From positions 992,001-1,056,000 of the forward strand of contig CAWAWN010000002.1 of assembly GCA_963785815.1 (NCBI GenBank): DNA of 64,000 bases, read 5' to 3'. The notes beneath the pieces are model-generated. The model was not told the origin of the DNA, ran no database searches, and saw nothing but the letters and a program-made list of their open reading frames with translations. The position numbers and the translations under genes were made by a program. The stretch's first letter is position 1, and every line of letters begins with the position of its first letter. Origin of the DNA: UBA4742 sp963785815 (lineage in GTDB: Bacteria > Actinomycetota > Acidimicrobiia > Acidimicrobiales > Acidimicrobilacustridaceae). This document shows, one piece after another, positions 15,387 through 23,059 of the stretch.

Positions 15387-17348
15387 ATGGATCCAGGGGG
15401 AGCATCGATCGTCGCCGTACCCGCGGACGTCGACGACGAGACCATCCGCCGGGCTGTGCGCCGCGCCGCGGTGGTGCCGTTGCTGGCGGCGCTGGCCCAG
15501 ACGCTGGGCGATCCGTCCCTGCTGGCCGACGACCTGCGGCCCGACGCGGCCGAGATGCGCAGCCCCGACGGCGGGGTCACCCCCGAGCAGGTGGCTGCCG
15601 GTCGCGAGCTGGCCGTCCAGATCCTGATCGAGCTCCGGGACGCGGCCCGCGCCGGAGGGGTCGTCGGCGCCCCCGAGTCCCGGGCCGTGCCCACCGACGC
15701 CGAGCTGCGCCCGCTGATGGACTTCCTGACCGGGGAGCACCCCTCTGACGACTACCTGGCCCTTCTGCACGAGGAGCTGGGCACCTCCGGCGCCGACGAG
15801 CGCGCTCCCGACTGGCAGGCCGACGAGCTGGCGCCCGACCGGTCGCTGCGGGTGGTGGTCATCGGGGCCGGCATGTCCGGGCTGCTGGCCGCCCACCGCC
15901 TCGACCAGGCCGGCATCGACCACGTCATCATCGAGAAGAACGCGGAGGTGGGGGGCACCTGGTTGGAGAACGTCTACCCGGGGTGCCGGGTCGACGTGCC
16001 CAACCACCTCTACAGCTACTCGTTCGCCCAGCGCCGCGACTGGCCCCAGCACTTCAGCACCCAGTCGACCCTGCTCGACTACTTCCGCACCTTCGCCGAC
16101 GACACCGACCTGCGCGGTCGCGTCCGCTTCTCGACCGAGGTGACCTCGTGCACCTTCGACGAGGCCGCCGGTCGCTGGCAGGTGGCGCTGTCCACGCCCG
16201 ACGGCGGGACCGACACCCTCGAGGCCGACGCCGTCATCAGCGCCGTGGGCCAGCTCAACCGGCCCAAGCTGCCCGCCATCGACGGGCGCGACACCTTCGC
16301 CGGACCATCCTTCCACTCGGCCCGCTGGGACGACTCGGTCAAGCTCGACGGTCGCCGGGTGGCCGTGATCGGCACCGGGGCCAGCGCCATCCAGCTCATC
16401 CCCGAGGTGGCCGATCGGGCCGACGAGCTGCTCGTGTTCCAGCGCACGCCCAACTGGTTCGTGCCTGCGCCCGACTACCACGCCAACCTGTCCGACGACA
16501 CCCACTGGTTGATGGACCACGTGCCCAACTACAGCCAGTGGTACCGCTTCTGGCTGTTCTGGCGCCTGTCCGAGGGCATCCTCCCTGCGGCCGAGGTGGA
16601 GCCGGGGTGGACGGGTGACCCCCGCGCCGTCGGGGCCCGCAGCGACGAGCTGCGCCAGCTGCTGACCATGTACCTCGAGGTCACCTTCGGCGACGAGCCC
16701 GAGCTGCTGGCCCAGGTCGTGCCCCAGTACCCGCCGCTGGCCAAGCGCATGCTGCTCGACAACGGGGTGTGGCCCAACACCCTCAAGCGCGATGACGTGC
16801 ACCTGATCAGCGACCCGATCGAGCGCATCGGCCCCGAGGGGGTGGTCACCGCCGACGGGACCACCCACCCGGTCGACGTGATCATCTACGCCACCGGGTT
16901 CGAGGCCTCGCACTTCCTCATGCCCATGCGGGTCACCGGACGCGAGGGCGTCGACCTGCACGAGCACTGGGCCCGAGATCCCCACGCCTACCTGGGCATC
17001 ACCGTCCCCGGCTTCCCAAACCTGTTCTGCCTGTACGGGCCCAACACCAACCTGGTGGCCAACGGCAGCATCATCTTCTTCTCCGAGTGCGAGGTCCGCT
17101 ACGCGATGGGGTGCCTGCGGGCGCTGCTCGACACCGGCCACCGGTGGCTCGACTGCAAGCCCGAGGTGTGCCAGGCCTACGGCGAGTGGGTCGACGCCGG
17201 CAACGCGGGGATGGCCTGGGGCGCGTCCGACGTGAACAGCTGGTACAAGAACGAGGCGGGCCAGGTCACCCAGAACTGGCCGTCGTCGCTGCTCGAGTTC
17301 TGGTTGCGGACCCGCCAGCCCGATCCCGCCGACTACGTCTGGTCCTGA
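15387..17348 (+). CDS. Flavin monooxygenase, Baeyer-Villiger type (4-hydroxyacetophenone monooxygenase-like)
   Basis: A 653-residue FAD/NADPH enzyme predicted to insert one oxygen into a ketone to give an ester or lactone. An N-terminal helical extension of about 150 residues, as in 4-hydroxyacetophenone monooxygenases, precedes the FAD Rossmann motif VVIGAGMSGLLAAHRL. Then come EVGGTWLENVYPGCRVDVPN, the type I Baeyer-Villiger fingerprint FAGPSFHSARWDD (F-x-G-x-x-x-H-x-x-x-W), and the NADPH motif VAVIGTGASAIQL. Next are FQRTPNWFVPAPDY and the C-terminal YATGFEASHF. The protein looks full length. Its end overlaps the AhpD-like gene on the other strand by 16 bases. Substrate is unknown; degradation of aryl ketones or terpenoid ketones is plausible. 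Confidence 0.88.
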   Translation: MDPGGASIVAVPADVDDETIRRAVRRAAVVPLLAALAQTLGDPSLLADDLRPDAAEMRSPDGGVTPEQVAAGRELAVQILIELRDAARAGGVVGAPESRAVPTDAELRPLMDFLTGEHPSDDYLALLHEELGTSGADERAPDWQADELAPDRSLRVVVIGAGMSGLLAAHRLDQAGIDHVIIEKNAEVGGTWLENVYPGCRVDVPNHLYSYSFAQRRDWPQHFSTQSTLLDYFRTFADDTDLRGRVRFSTEVTSCTFDEAAGRWQVALSTPDGGTDTLEADAVISAVGQLNRPKLPAIDGRDTFAGPSFHSARWDDSVKLDGRRVAVIGTGASAIQLIPEVADRADELLVFQRTPNWFVPAPDYHANLSDDTHWLMDHVPNYSQWYRFWLFWRLSEGILPAAEVEPGWTGDPRAVGARSDELRQLLTMYLEVTFGDEPELLAQVVPQYPPLAKRMLLDNGVWPNTLKRDDVHLISDPIERIGPEGVVTADGTTHPVDVIIYATGFEASHFLMPMRVTGREGVDLHEHWARDPHAYLGITVPGFPNLFCLYGPNTNLVANGSIIFFSECEVRYAMGCLRALLDTGHRWLDCKPEVCQAYGEWVDAGNAGMAWGASDVNSWYKNEAGQVTQNWPSSLLEFWLRTRQPDPADYVWS

Positions 17349-17920
17349 TCCACCAGATCGGGCTTGGCCGAGTCGACCTGGGCGGGGTCGTAGGCGATGA
17401 CCGGCGGATCGCTGCCGAACAGGTCGAGGGTGTGCAGGAAGCGGTGCAGGCCCATGGTGTTGGCGCACACGAAGCCCAGCTCGACGATCTGGGCGGCGGT
17501 GAAGACCTCGGCCAGCCGCCGGTAGAAGTCGGCGTCGATGGCGTGGTGGTCGGCCGAGAGCAGGTCCAGGAACTCGACGGCCATGGCCTCCTGGTCGGTC
17601 AGGTCACCGCGCACCGGAGCGAGGAGGCAGGCCACGTCGTCGTCGGTGATCGAGTCGTGCTTGCGCGACTGCATGCACGGCTGGCACTCGCCCAGCTGGG
17701 CGCTGCGGATGCGGATGAGCTCGAGGATGCGCCCGCCGAGCAGCGTGCCCCTGCCTCCGCCGGTGCGGGCCTGGTGCACCCCGGCCAGCTGGGCGCTGCG
17801 ATAGGCGAAGATCTGCAGGGGGACCTGGGTCGAGTACAGGCCGTCGCCGAAGCCCTCGGTGAGGGTGGCGTAGGACTCCGGGCTGAGCTGGTCGAGCGGG
17901 ATGGGTTCGATCCGTGGCAT
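17333..17920 (-). CDS. Carboxymuconolactone decarboxylase/AhpD-like protein
   Basis: A 195-residue all-helical protein of the CMD/AhpD superfamily. The redox-type CxxC motif is visible in LGECQPCMQSRKHDSI, with the downstream His as in AhpD-like peroxidase cofactors. A typical C-terminal helix pair lies around AAQIVELGFVCANTMGLHRF. Members either reduce alkyl hydroperoxide reductase partners or act as gamma-carboxymuconolactone decarboxylases; the CxxC favours a thiol-disulfide role (family knowledge). The ATG at 17920 (MPRIEPIPL) was chosen because it starts at the conserved N-terminus; the frame opens 15 codons further upstream without homology. It converges on the monooxygenase gene. A perfect 18-bp palindrome lies upstream of its start. 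Confidence 0.82.
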   Translation of the reverse strand: MPRIEPIPLDQLSPESYATLTEGFGDGLYSTQVPLQIFAYRSAQLAGVHQARTGGGRGTLLGGRILELIRIRSAQLGECQPCMQSRKHDSITDDDVACLLAPVRGDLTDQEAMAVEFLDLLSADHHAIDADFYRRLAEVFTAAQIVELGFVCANTMGLHRFLHTLDLFGSDPPVIAYDPAQVDSAKPDLVDQDQT

Positions 17921-17977
17921 GGCAGGGCCCCTCGGCGGACGACGGTGGTCCGATGGTAGGACCATCCGCCCCCGATT

Positions 17978-17995
17978 GCTGACGCCAGCGTCAGC
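17978..17995. promoter_or_regulatory. 18-bp perfect palindrome, candidate operator
   Basis: GCTGACGC-CA-GCGTCAGC is a perfect 8-bp inverted repeat with a 2-base spacer. It lies in the divergent promoter region between the AhpD-like gene and the small membrane protein gene. Sites of this shape are typical of TetR-family repressors (family knowledge). No regulator gene adjoins it. Confidence 0.55.
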
Positions 17996-18080
17996 TTGTG
18001 TCGATCCGGGATCCGACCCGCTCGCACGACCACGCCGGTCCTATGGTGGGTGCACACCGCGACGCCCCGGGGGTGCTGCC

Positions 18081-18386
18081 ATGGCCATGGTCGAGTCCAG
18101 CGAGTCGACGATCCACATCGACGTCGAGCTCGACGCCGCGCCTCTCACCGACGAGGAGCTCACGGCGCAGGCCCTGGCCGCAGATCCCGACGTCGTCCTG
18201 TCGCCCGACACGCCGCCGTGGGAGCTCCCGAGCGCGGGTCTGCTGCCGGACTGGTACATGCCCGGCACCGTCGCCCGTCCGCGCCACGGCTGGCGACGGG
18301 TGGTGGCGCTGGCGGTGGTGGTCGGCCTGGTGGCCATCAACGCCGCCGGCCTGTGCATCACCTACGGCCACCTGGTCGTCGCCTGA
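18081..18386 (+). CDS. Small single-pass membrane protein of unknown function
   Basis: A 101-residue protein. An acidic N-terminal cytoplasmic part (MAMVESSESTIHIDVELDAA and further D/E-rich residues) is followed by a Pro-rich stretch PDTPPWELPSAGLLPDWYMP. A basic RPRHGWRRVV then leads into one transmembrane helix (VALAVVVGLVAINAAGLCI). GGGGGTG upstream could serve as a ribosome binding site for the ATG at 18081 or the one two codons later. I do not recognise the family. Confidence 0.6.
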   Translation: MAMVESSESTIHIDVELDAAPLTDEELTAQALAADPDVVLSPDTPPWELPSAGLLPDWYMPGTVARPRHGWRRVVALAVVVGLVAINAAGLCITYGHLVVA

Positions 18387-18432
18387 GCAGGGGCGCGACA
18401 GGCACCGCGACCCAGCAGGTCGGCCGGGGGCG

Positions 18433-19188
18433 TCAGACGGCGGCGGCCAGCTCCTCGACGGCGTCGGCCGCCTCGTCGAGGTCCAGTCGGGGTTCGTCGA
18501 AGCGTCGCACCTCGCGGTAGGTGCGGTCCCGCCCCGCGTCGGTCGCGAACCAGCCCTCCAGCCGGTCGACCACCGCCTGGCGGAGCACCTCGGGCATGGC
18601 GGCCACGTCCGGCGATGGCACCGACCGGGTGACCAGCAGGCGACCCAGGTCGTAGAGGTCCGACGCCCGCTTCTCGGGCTTGGACGAGGCCCGCAGCACC
18701 ACGGTGGTGGCCTTCATGGCCACCAGCCCGGCCCCGCTGGCCACCAGTCGACCGGGCGCGGCGGCCAGGCGGGCGCCACCGTCCTCGTCCACGGCCACGA
18801 TGTCGACCGGCGTGGCCGTGTCATGCGCCCAGGTGTGGGCCACCACGTTGAGCTCGAGATCCGACAGCGGCCCGACGCCGGCCAGCTGGTCGGCCAGCTC
18901 CTGGCTCGAGGTGGGGGCCACGTCGATCACGTCCAGGTCGAGGTGGTCGGCGAAGTGGTACTGGCCGCCGCTGGCCGCGGTCAGGGCCAGCCGGGCCACC
19001 GCCTCGTGGTACCGGGGCAGGTCGCGGGCCACGGCGTCGACGTCCATGGTCGTGCGGTGGGGCGTGCCCACCCGGCACATGACGGCCAGCCCGCCGATCA
19101 GGCGCAGCTCGGGCGGCAGCTTGTCCAGCAGCTCGATCTCGCGGTGGGTGGTCCCGCCGGACCGACCGGTGAGGATGACCTGGGTCAT
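18433..19188 (-). CDS. Nucleotidyltransferase, AbiEii-like toxin candidate
   Basis: A 251-residue protein with a minimal nucleotidyltransferase signature, IGGLAVMCRVGTPHRTTMDV then DAV. This is the G-G/S-x(n)-D-x-D pattern of DNA polymerase beta-type transferases, as in AbiEii and MenA toxins. A later Lys (VAMKATTVV) and an acidic KRASDLYDLGRLL helix match the conserved second half of AbiEii-type proteins, which usually reads K..R..KD..D...L. It is the second gene of a two-gene unit: its ATG overlaps the stop of the upstream regulator gene as ATGA, as in AbiE systems. In known cases the toxin pyrimidinylates tRNA or binds GTP (family knowledge). Activity here is inference, and a non-toxin nucleotidyltransferase is possible. 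Confidence 0.68.
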   Translation of the reverse strand: MTQVILTGRSGGTTHREIELLDKLPPELRLIGGLAVMCRVGTPHRTTMDVDAVARDLPRYHEAVARLALTAASGGQYHFADHLDLDVIDVAPTSSQELADQLAGVGPLSDLELNVVAHTWAHDTATPVDIVAVDEDGGARLAAAPGRLVASGAGLVAMKATTVVLRASSKPEKRASDLYDLGRLLVTRSVPSPDVAAMPEVLRQAVVDRLEGWFATDAGRDRTYREVRRFDEPRLDLDEAADAVEELAAAV

Positions 19189-20168
19189 GCCGCCTCGGTC
19201 GGGGCGCCCGGCACGATGCCCCACGACTCGACGATCTCGCGTCCCCGGGCCGGGTCGGTGGCCAGGCGCAGGGCGCACACCAGGGGATGGGCCACGCGCC
19301 AGGGGTGGGTGTCGTCCGGTGGCCAGTCGGCCAGCTCGGGCAGCCAGCGGACCGGTGACGACCGGACCCAGCTGCGGGTGGGACGGCCCCGCTCGGCCAG
19401 CCCGCGGAGCCGGCGCAGGGCGCCCGGGGTGCGGACGTACGCCCGGGCGGGGAGGTCGGCGGCCGCCGCGATCCGGGCGCCGCCCAGGGTGGCGGCCCGC
19501 TCGTCCACCCGGACCAGCTCATCGGCGCCCACCCGTTCGGCCACCTCTTCCAGCCCGACCGCCAGCGGCATCCACCCGTCGTCGGGCCAGCGCGCCGCTG
19601 TCTCCCAGAACAGGTCGGGCAGGAGCGGGAGATGTGTGCGGGCGCCGACCAGGCCCTGGTCGACGAACCGGCCGATGAGCTCGTGGATGGCACCCGGGCT
19701 GCGGCCGATGCGGCCGGCCAGGTGCCGAGCGCTGACCGGCTCGTCGGGGAAGCACAGGGCGGCCAGGGCGACCTCGAGGCCGACCGGGGTCCACGGGTTG
19801 CCCGACGACGGCCGGTCCCGGCGGGGATCGGGCAGTGCGGTCTCGATGCGCAGGCCGGGGGCCCACAGCCGCAGGTGGCCGCGCCGGTCGAACCACCCCC
19901 ACCCGGCATCGCGCAGCACCGCCCGCCCGGCCTCGCTGATGCGGTCGGCCACCACCATCGAGGGCAGGAGGCTCGGCGCCGCGGCCACCAGGTCGCGCAG
20001 GTCCGCCGGGGTGGGATGGGCCCGTTCGACCAGGCCGGGCACCACCCGCTGGCCGTCGGCCACCAACACCTCGCCGTCGGCCTGCGCCTGGATGCCCAGC
20101 TCGACCAGTCCCTCGACGACCTCGGCCAGCGCAGTCGTCTCGTCAGGCGTTCGTGCCGTCACAAACAC
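19185..20168 (-). CDS. AbiEi-like regulator/antitoxin candidate
   Basis: A 327-residue protein encoded directly before the nucleotidyltransferase gene and overlapping it by four bases. A helix-turn-helix-like region lies in the middle (VSARHLAGRIGRSPGAIHEL followed by IGRFVDQGL). An N-terminal segment with VVEGLVELGIQAQ and RISEAGRAVLRDAGWGWFDR resembles restriction-like or AbiEi_C type folds, but I cannot place it exactly. The gene order, regulator then nucleotidyltransferase, is that of type IV AbiE systems. The GTG at 20168 follows a -10-like TATGTT by only a few bases, so the message may be leaderless; another GTG two codons later is possible. If this is the antitoxin it would autoregulate from the intergenic region shared with the flavodoxin gene. 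Confidence 0.6.
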   Translation of the reverse strand: MFVTARTPDETTALAEVVEGLVELGIQAQADGEVLVADGQRVVPGLVERAHPTPADLRDLVAAAPSLLPSMVVADRISEAGRAVLRDAGWGWFDRRGHLRLWAPGLRIETALPDPRRDRPSSGNPWTPVGLEVALAALCFPDEPVSARHLAGRIGRSPGAIHELIGRFVDQGLVGARTHLPLLPDLFWETAARWPDDGWMPLAVGLEEVAERVGADELVRVDERAATLGGARIAAAADLPARAYVRTPGALRRLRGLAERGRPTRSWVRSSPVRWLPELADWPPDDTHPWRVAHPLVCALRLATDPARGREIVESWGIVPGAPTEAA

Positions 20169-20285
20169 CGAACATAGCGTGTGGACGAGCCCACCGGCAA
20201 CCGATCATACCGTTCCTGCCGGCGCGAACGCCGAACAGCGGTTCCGTCCGACGGGCGGCGAGGGGGACGTGGCACGCTGAGGTCC

Positions 20286-20744
20286 GTGGCTCGCCTGCTC
20301 ATCGTCCACCACACGCCCTCGCCGGCCACCCACACCTTGCTCGAGGTGGTGCGCGACGGCGCCACCAACGCCGACATCACCGGGGTCGAGGTCGAGCTGC
20401 GCCCGGCCCTGGGCGCCACGGTCAGCGACGTGCTCGAGGCCGACGGCTACCTGCTGGGGACCCCGGCCAACCTGGGCTACATGTCCGGTGCTCTCAAGCA
20501 CTTCTTCGACACCACCTACTACCCCTGCCTCGACGCCACCGTCGGCCGCCCCTACGGCCTGTGGATCCACGGCAACAACGACACCGACGGTGCCGCCGCC
20601 TCGGTCGAGCGGGTGGTGGCCGGTCTGCGCTGGAAGCTGGCCCAGCCCGTGCTGGCCGTGGTGGGCGAGCCGGCCGCGTCCGACCGGGAGGCGGCGTGGG
20701 AGCTGGGCGCCGTGCTGGCCGCTCGGGTGGCCGAGGGCCTCTGA
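20286..20744 (+). CDS. Flavodoxin-family / NADPH-dependent FMN reductase-like protein
   Basis: A 152-residue single-domain flavodoxin-fold protein. It has the N-terminal strand and phosphate-binding loop LLIVHHTPSPATHTLLEVV, a central DGYLLGTPANLGYMSGALKH (the GTP...N..M.. block that contacts the isoalloxazine), and FFDTTYYPCLDATVGRPYGL. It probably binds FMN and moves electrons from NAD(P)H or a partner reductase. The GTG at 20286 starts at the first strand; the frame is open upstream without homology. It is divergent from the AbiE-like operon. Confidence 0.8.
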   Translation: MARLLIVHHTPSPATHTLLEVVRDGATNADITGVEVELRPALGATVSDVLEADGYLLGTPANLGYMSGALKHFFDTTYYPCLDATVGRPYGLWIHGNNDTDGAAASVERVVAGLRWKLAQPVLAVVGEPAASDREAAWELGAVLAARVAEGL

Positions 20745-20754
20745 GCCGGCGCGG

Positions 20755-20773
20755 CGGGCCCGGCCCCGGCCCG
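20755..20773. terminator. GC-rich hairpin between convergent genes
   Basis: CGGGCC and GGCCCG form a 6-bp stem around CGGCCCC. It sits in the 47-base gap between the converging flavodoxin and PRC-barrel-like genes. There is no T tract, so the call is tentative. Confidence 0.35.
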
Positions 20774-20791
20774 TGTCCGATCCCTGTGCGC

Positions 20792-21148
20792 TCAGTCGTC
20801 GGCGATCCAGCGCTCGCGGTGGAACAGGCGGCCGAAGTGGGCGGTGAGCGAGCTGCCGGTGTCCTGCAGGCCGTCCACGTGGAACCCGGCGGTGCCGTGC
20901 GGCGCCGGCAGGGCGGCCACCTCCTCGTCGGTCAGGGTGGTGTGCACCGCGGCGGTGGTCAGGTCGGCGATCTGGTCGCGGTCCACGAAGCGCAGCCCCT
21001 CATGGGTCTTGACCACGATGCCGTCGAACAGGTCTTCCTCGGGGATCTGCAGCACGTGCTCGACGGTGCCGGCCTCGGTGCCGGAGGCGCTGAGCACCGG
21101 GGTGCCGACCTGCAGCGACAGGTAGGAGATCGGTGTGGACTCGTCCAT
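20792..21148 (-). CDS. PRC-barrel-like / DUF2171-type protein
   Basis: A 118-residue protein with a beta-barrel pattern: ISYLSLQVGTPVLSASGTEA, then GTVEHVLQIPEEDLFDGIVV, then HEGLRFVDRDQIADL. This resembles PRC-barrel or DUF2171 proteins that set or read a stored property of surface or RNA-related partners. The second half is short and charged (TLTDEEVAALPAP). The ATG at 21148 has only a weak GGAT in place of a ribosome binding site. A period-8 tandem repeat begins ten bases upstream of the ATG, which could affect its expression. Function is unknown. Confidence 0.6.
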   Translation of the reverse strand: MDESTPISYLSLQVGTPVLSASGTEAGTVEHVLQIPEEDLFDGIVVKTHEGLRFVDRDQIADLTTAAVHTTLTDEEVAALPAPHGTAGFHVDGLQDTGSSLTAHFGRLFHRERWIADD

Positions 21149-21157
21149 GTCAGATCC

Positions 21158-21210
21158 GTTCGGGCGTTCGGGCGTTCGGGCGTTCGGGCGTTCGGGCGTT
21201 CGGGCGTTCG
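21158..21210. repeat. Octamer tandem repeat, six full copies of GTTCGGGC
   Basis: Six perfect head-to-tail copies of GTTCGGGC plus a partial GTTCG lie in the leader of the PRC-barrel-like gene. Read on that gene's strand they are GCCCGAAC repeats ending ten bases before its ATG. Eight is not a multiple of three, so copy-number changes shift spacing and any upstream reading frame. Confidence 0.95.
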
Positions 21211-21343
21211 TCGCGACGCTAACCGAGCCAGGTGGGCACTGGGCTGCGGGAAGGCTGCGTGCGAACCTCCCAACCTGACCCCCAAGCTGACCACCAACCT
21301 GACCAGATGGAAGATCCGCGGTCGGTCCGGCGTTGCTGTCCAC

Positions 21344-22414
21344 GTGACCCCGACCGGTGACCGACCCGCGCCCGACCTCGCCCGCCACCTCGGCCTCCCC
21401 CTGTCCGTGCTGGACCTGGCCCCGGTCGGGGCCGGTTCGACCCCGGCGCACGCGCTGGCCAACACCGCCACCCTGGCCCGGGCCGCAGAACGGCTGGGGT
21501 ACCGGCGCTACTGGGTGGCCGAGCACCACAACATGCCGGGCATCGCCAGCTCGTCGCCGGCCGTGCTGCTGGCGCACGTCGGGGCCAACACCGACCACAT
21601 CCGCATCGGCTCCGGCGGGGTGATGCTGCCCAACCACGCGCCGCTGGTCGTGGCCGAGCAGTTCGGCATGCTCGAGGGCCTGCACCCCGGTCGGGTCGAC
21701 CTGGGCATCGGTCGGGCACCCGGCACCGACCCGGTCACCGCCGCCGCCCTGCGCCGCGGCCCCGACGGCCTGTCGGGCGAGGACTTCCCCCGGGCGTTCG
21801 CCGAGCTGATGGCGTTCTTCGACGGGACCTTTCCCGCCGACCACCCCTACGCCAAGATCACCGCCGTGCCCGGCCGGGGCTTCAAGCCCGACGTGTGGCT
21901 GCTGGGGTCGAGCGACTACAGCGCCTCGGTGGCCGGCATCCTGGGTCTCCCGTTCTCCTTCGCCCACCACTTCGCGGCCGGCAACACCCTGGCCGCCCTC
22001 GAGGCCTACCGGTCGCAGTTCGAGCCCACCGACGCCCTGGCTCAGCCCTACGTGATGCTGGGGGTGGCCGTGCTGTGCGCCGAGACCGGCGAGCGCGCCC
22101 GATGGCTGGCCGGCCCCGGCGCCCTGGCCATGGCTCGCCTGCGCCAGGGTCACCCCGGCGTCTACCCCACGCCGGAGGAGGCGGCCGAGCACCAGTGGAC
22201 CCCGCTCGAGCGCCAGATCGTGTCGGCCTGGCAGAGCTCGAACATCGTGGGCGACCCCGACCAGGTGCGGGACGGGCTGGCCGAGCTGGTCGAGCGCACC
22301 GCGGCCGACGAGCTGATCATCACCACCATGGCCCACGGCTTCGCCGATCGGCTCCGCTCCTACGAGCTGGTGGCCGAGGCCGTCGGGTTGGCCCCGGCCG
22401 CCGTGGTGGGCTGA
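21344..22414 (+). CDS. LLM-class flavin-dependent oxidoreductase (luciferase alpha-like)
   Basis: A 356-residue TIM-barrel flavoprotein of the bacterial luciferase superfamily, MsnO8-like subgroup. Typical blocks are LSVLDLAPVGAGSTPAHAL at the start, RYWVAEHHNMPGIASSSPAV, HIRIGSGGVMLPNHAPLVVA, EQFGMLEGLHPGRVDLGIGR, and the C-terminal VGDPDQVRDGLAELVE and ADELIITTMAH. It would oxidise or oxygenate a small molecule with FMNH2 or F420. The GTG at 21344 (VTPTGDRPAPDLARHLGLPL) is the best start because the ORF upstream has no homology. Tag follows nine bases downstream, so the genes may be co-transcribed. Confidence 0.85.
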   Translation: MTPTGDRPAPDLARHLGLPLSVLDLAPVGAGSTPAHALANTATLARAAERLGYRRYWVAEHHNMPGIASSSPAVLLAHVGANTDHIRIGSGGVMLPNHAPLVVAEQFGMLEGLHPGRVDLGIGRAPGTDPVTAAALRRGPDGLSGEDFPRAFAELMAFFDGTFPADHPYAKITAVPGRGFKPDVWLLGSSDYSASVAGILGLPFSFAHHFAAGNTLAALEAYRSQFEPTDALAQPYVMLGVAVLCAETGERARWLAGPGALAMARLRQGHPGVYPTPEEAAEHQWTPLERQIVSAWQSSNIVGDPDQVRDGLAELVERTAADELIITTMAHGFADRLRSYELVAEAVGLAPAAVVG

Positions 22415-22423
22415 GCTGAGCCG

Positions 22424-23059
22424 ATGACGACCGTCAAGGGGGACGACGGCCACCGCCGCTGCGGCTGGGGCAGCTCGGATGCCGACTACGTGGCGTACCA
22501 CGACCACGAGTGGGGCCGTCCCGTCACCGACGACGTCAGCCTCTACGAGAAGCTCTGCCTGGAGGGCTTCCAGTCCGGTCTGTCGTGGCTCACCATCCTG
22601 CGCAAGCGTGAGAACTTCCGGCGCGCCTTCGCCGGCTTCGACCCCGAGCGGGTGGCCGCCTTCGACGACGCCGACGTCGCCCGCCTGCTCGACGATGCCG
22701 GCATCGTGCGCCACCGGGGCAAGATCGAGGCCACCATCGCCAACGCCCGGGCCACCCTCGAGGTGCAGGCCAGCCACGGCTCCCTGGCTGCGGTGATCTG
22801 GTCGTTCGAGCCACGCGGCCGCCAGCCGGTGCGCGACGATCTGTCCCAGCTGCCGGCCACGACGGCCGAGTCCGAGGCCCTGTCCAAGCAGCTTCGGCGG
22901 CTCGGCTTCCGCTTCGTGGGACCGACCACCACGTACTCGGCCATGCAGTCGCTCGGCGTGGTGAACGACCACCTCGAGGGCTGCTGGGTTCGCCGCGCCT
23001 GCACCGCCGAGCGCCGCCGCCTCACCGTGCCCGCGCCCACGGCCACGAGCGCGCCGTGA
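22424..23059 (+). CDS. tag: DNA-3-methyladenine glycosylase I
   Basis: A 211-residue base-excision repair enzyme that removes 3-methyladenine from alkylated DNA. The zinc-binding and active-site elements are present: CGWGSSDADYVAYHDHEWG near the N-terminus (Cys and His ligands), FQSGLSWLTILRKRENFR (helix-hairpin region), and VNDHLEGCW near the end (His and Cys ligands). The C-terminal 20 residues are a variable tail. Its stop overlaps the GTG of the next gene as GTGA. The neighbours are flavoenzymes rather than repair genes, and no ada/alk regulator is seen. Confidence 0.92.
   Translation: MTTVKGDDGHRRCGWGSSDADYVAYHDHEWGRPVTDDVSLYEKLCLEGFQSGLSWLTILRKRENFRRAFAGFDPERVAAFDDADVARLLDDAGIVRHRGKIEATIANARATLEVQASHGSLAAVIWSFEPRGRQPVRDDLSQLPATTAESEALSKQLRRLGFRFVGPTTTYSAMQSLGVVNDHLEGCWVRRACTAERRRLTVPAPTATSAP

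Noticed and set aside
18433..18480. Read-through fusion of the nucleotidyltransferase with a downstream gene
   Set aside because: A clear stop is present, and the downstream sequence is the convergent small membrane protein.
21158..21210. Octamer repeat considered as iterons of a replication origin or a CRISPR
   Set aside because: Units are too short and contiguous, with no dnaA box cluster or replication gene nearby.
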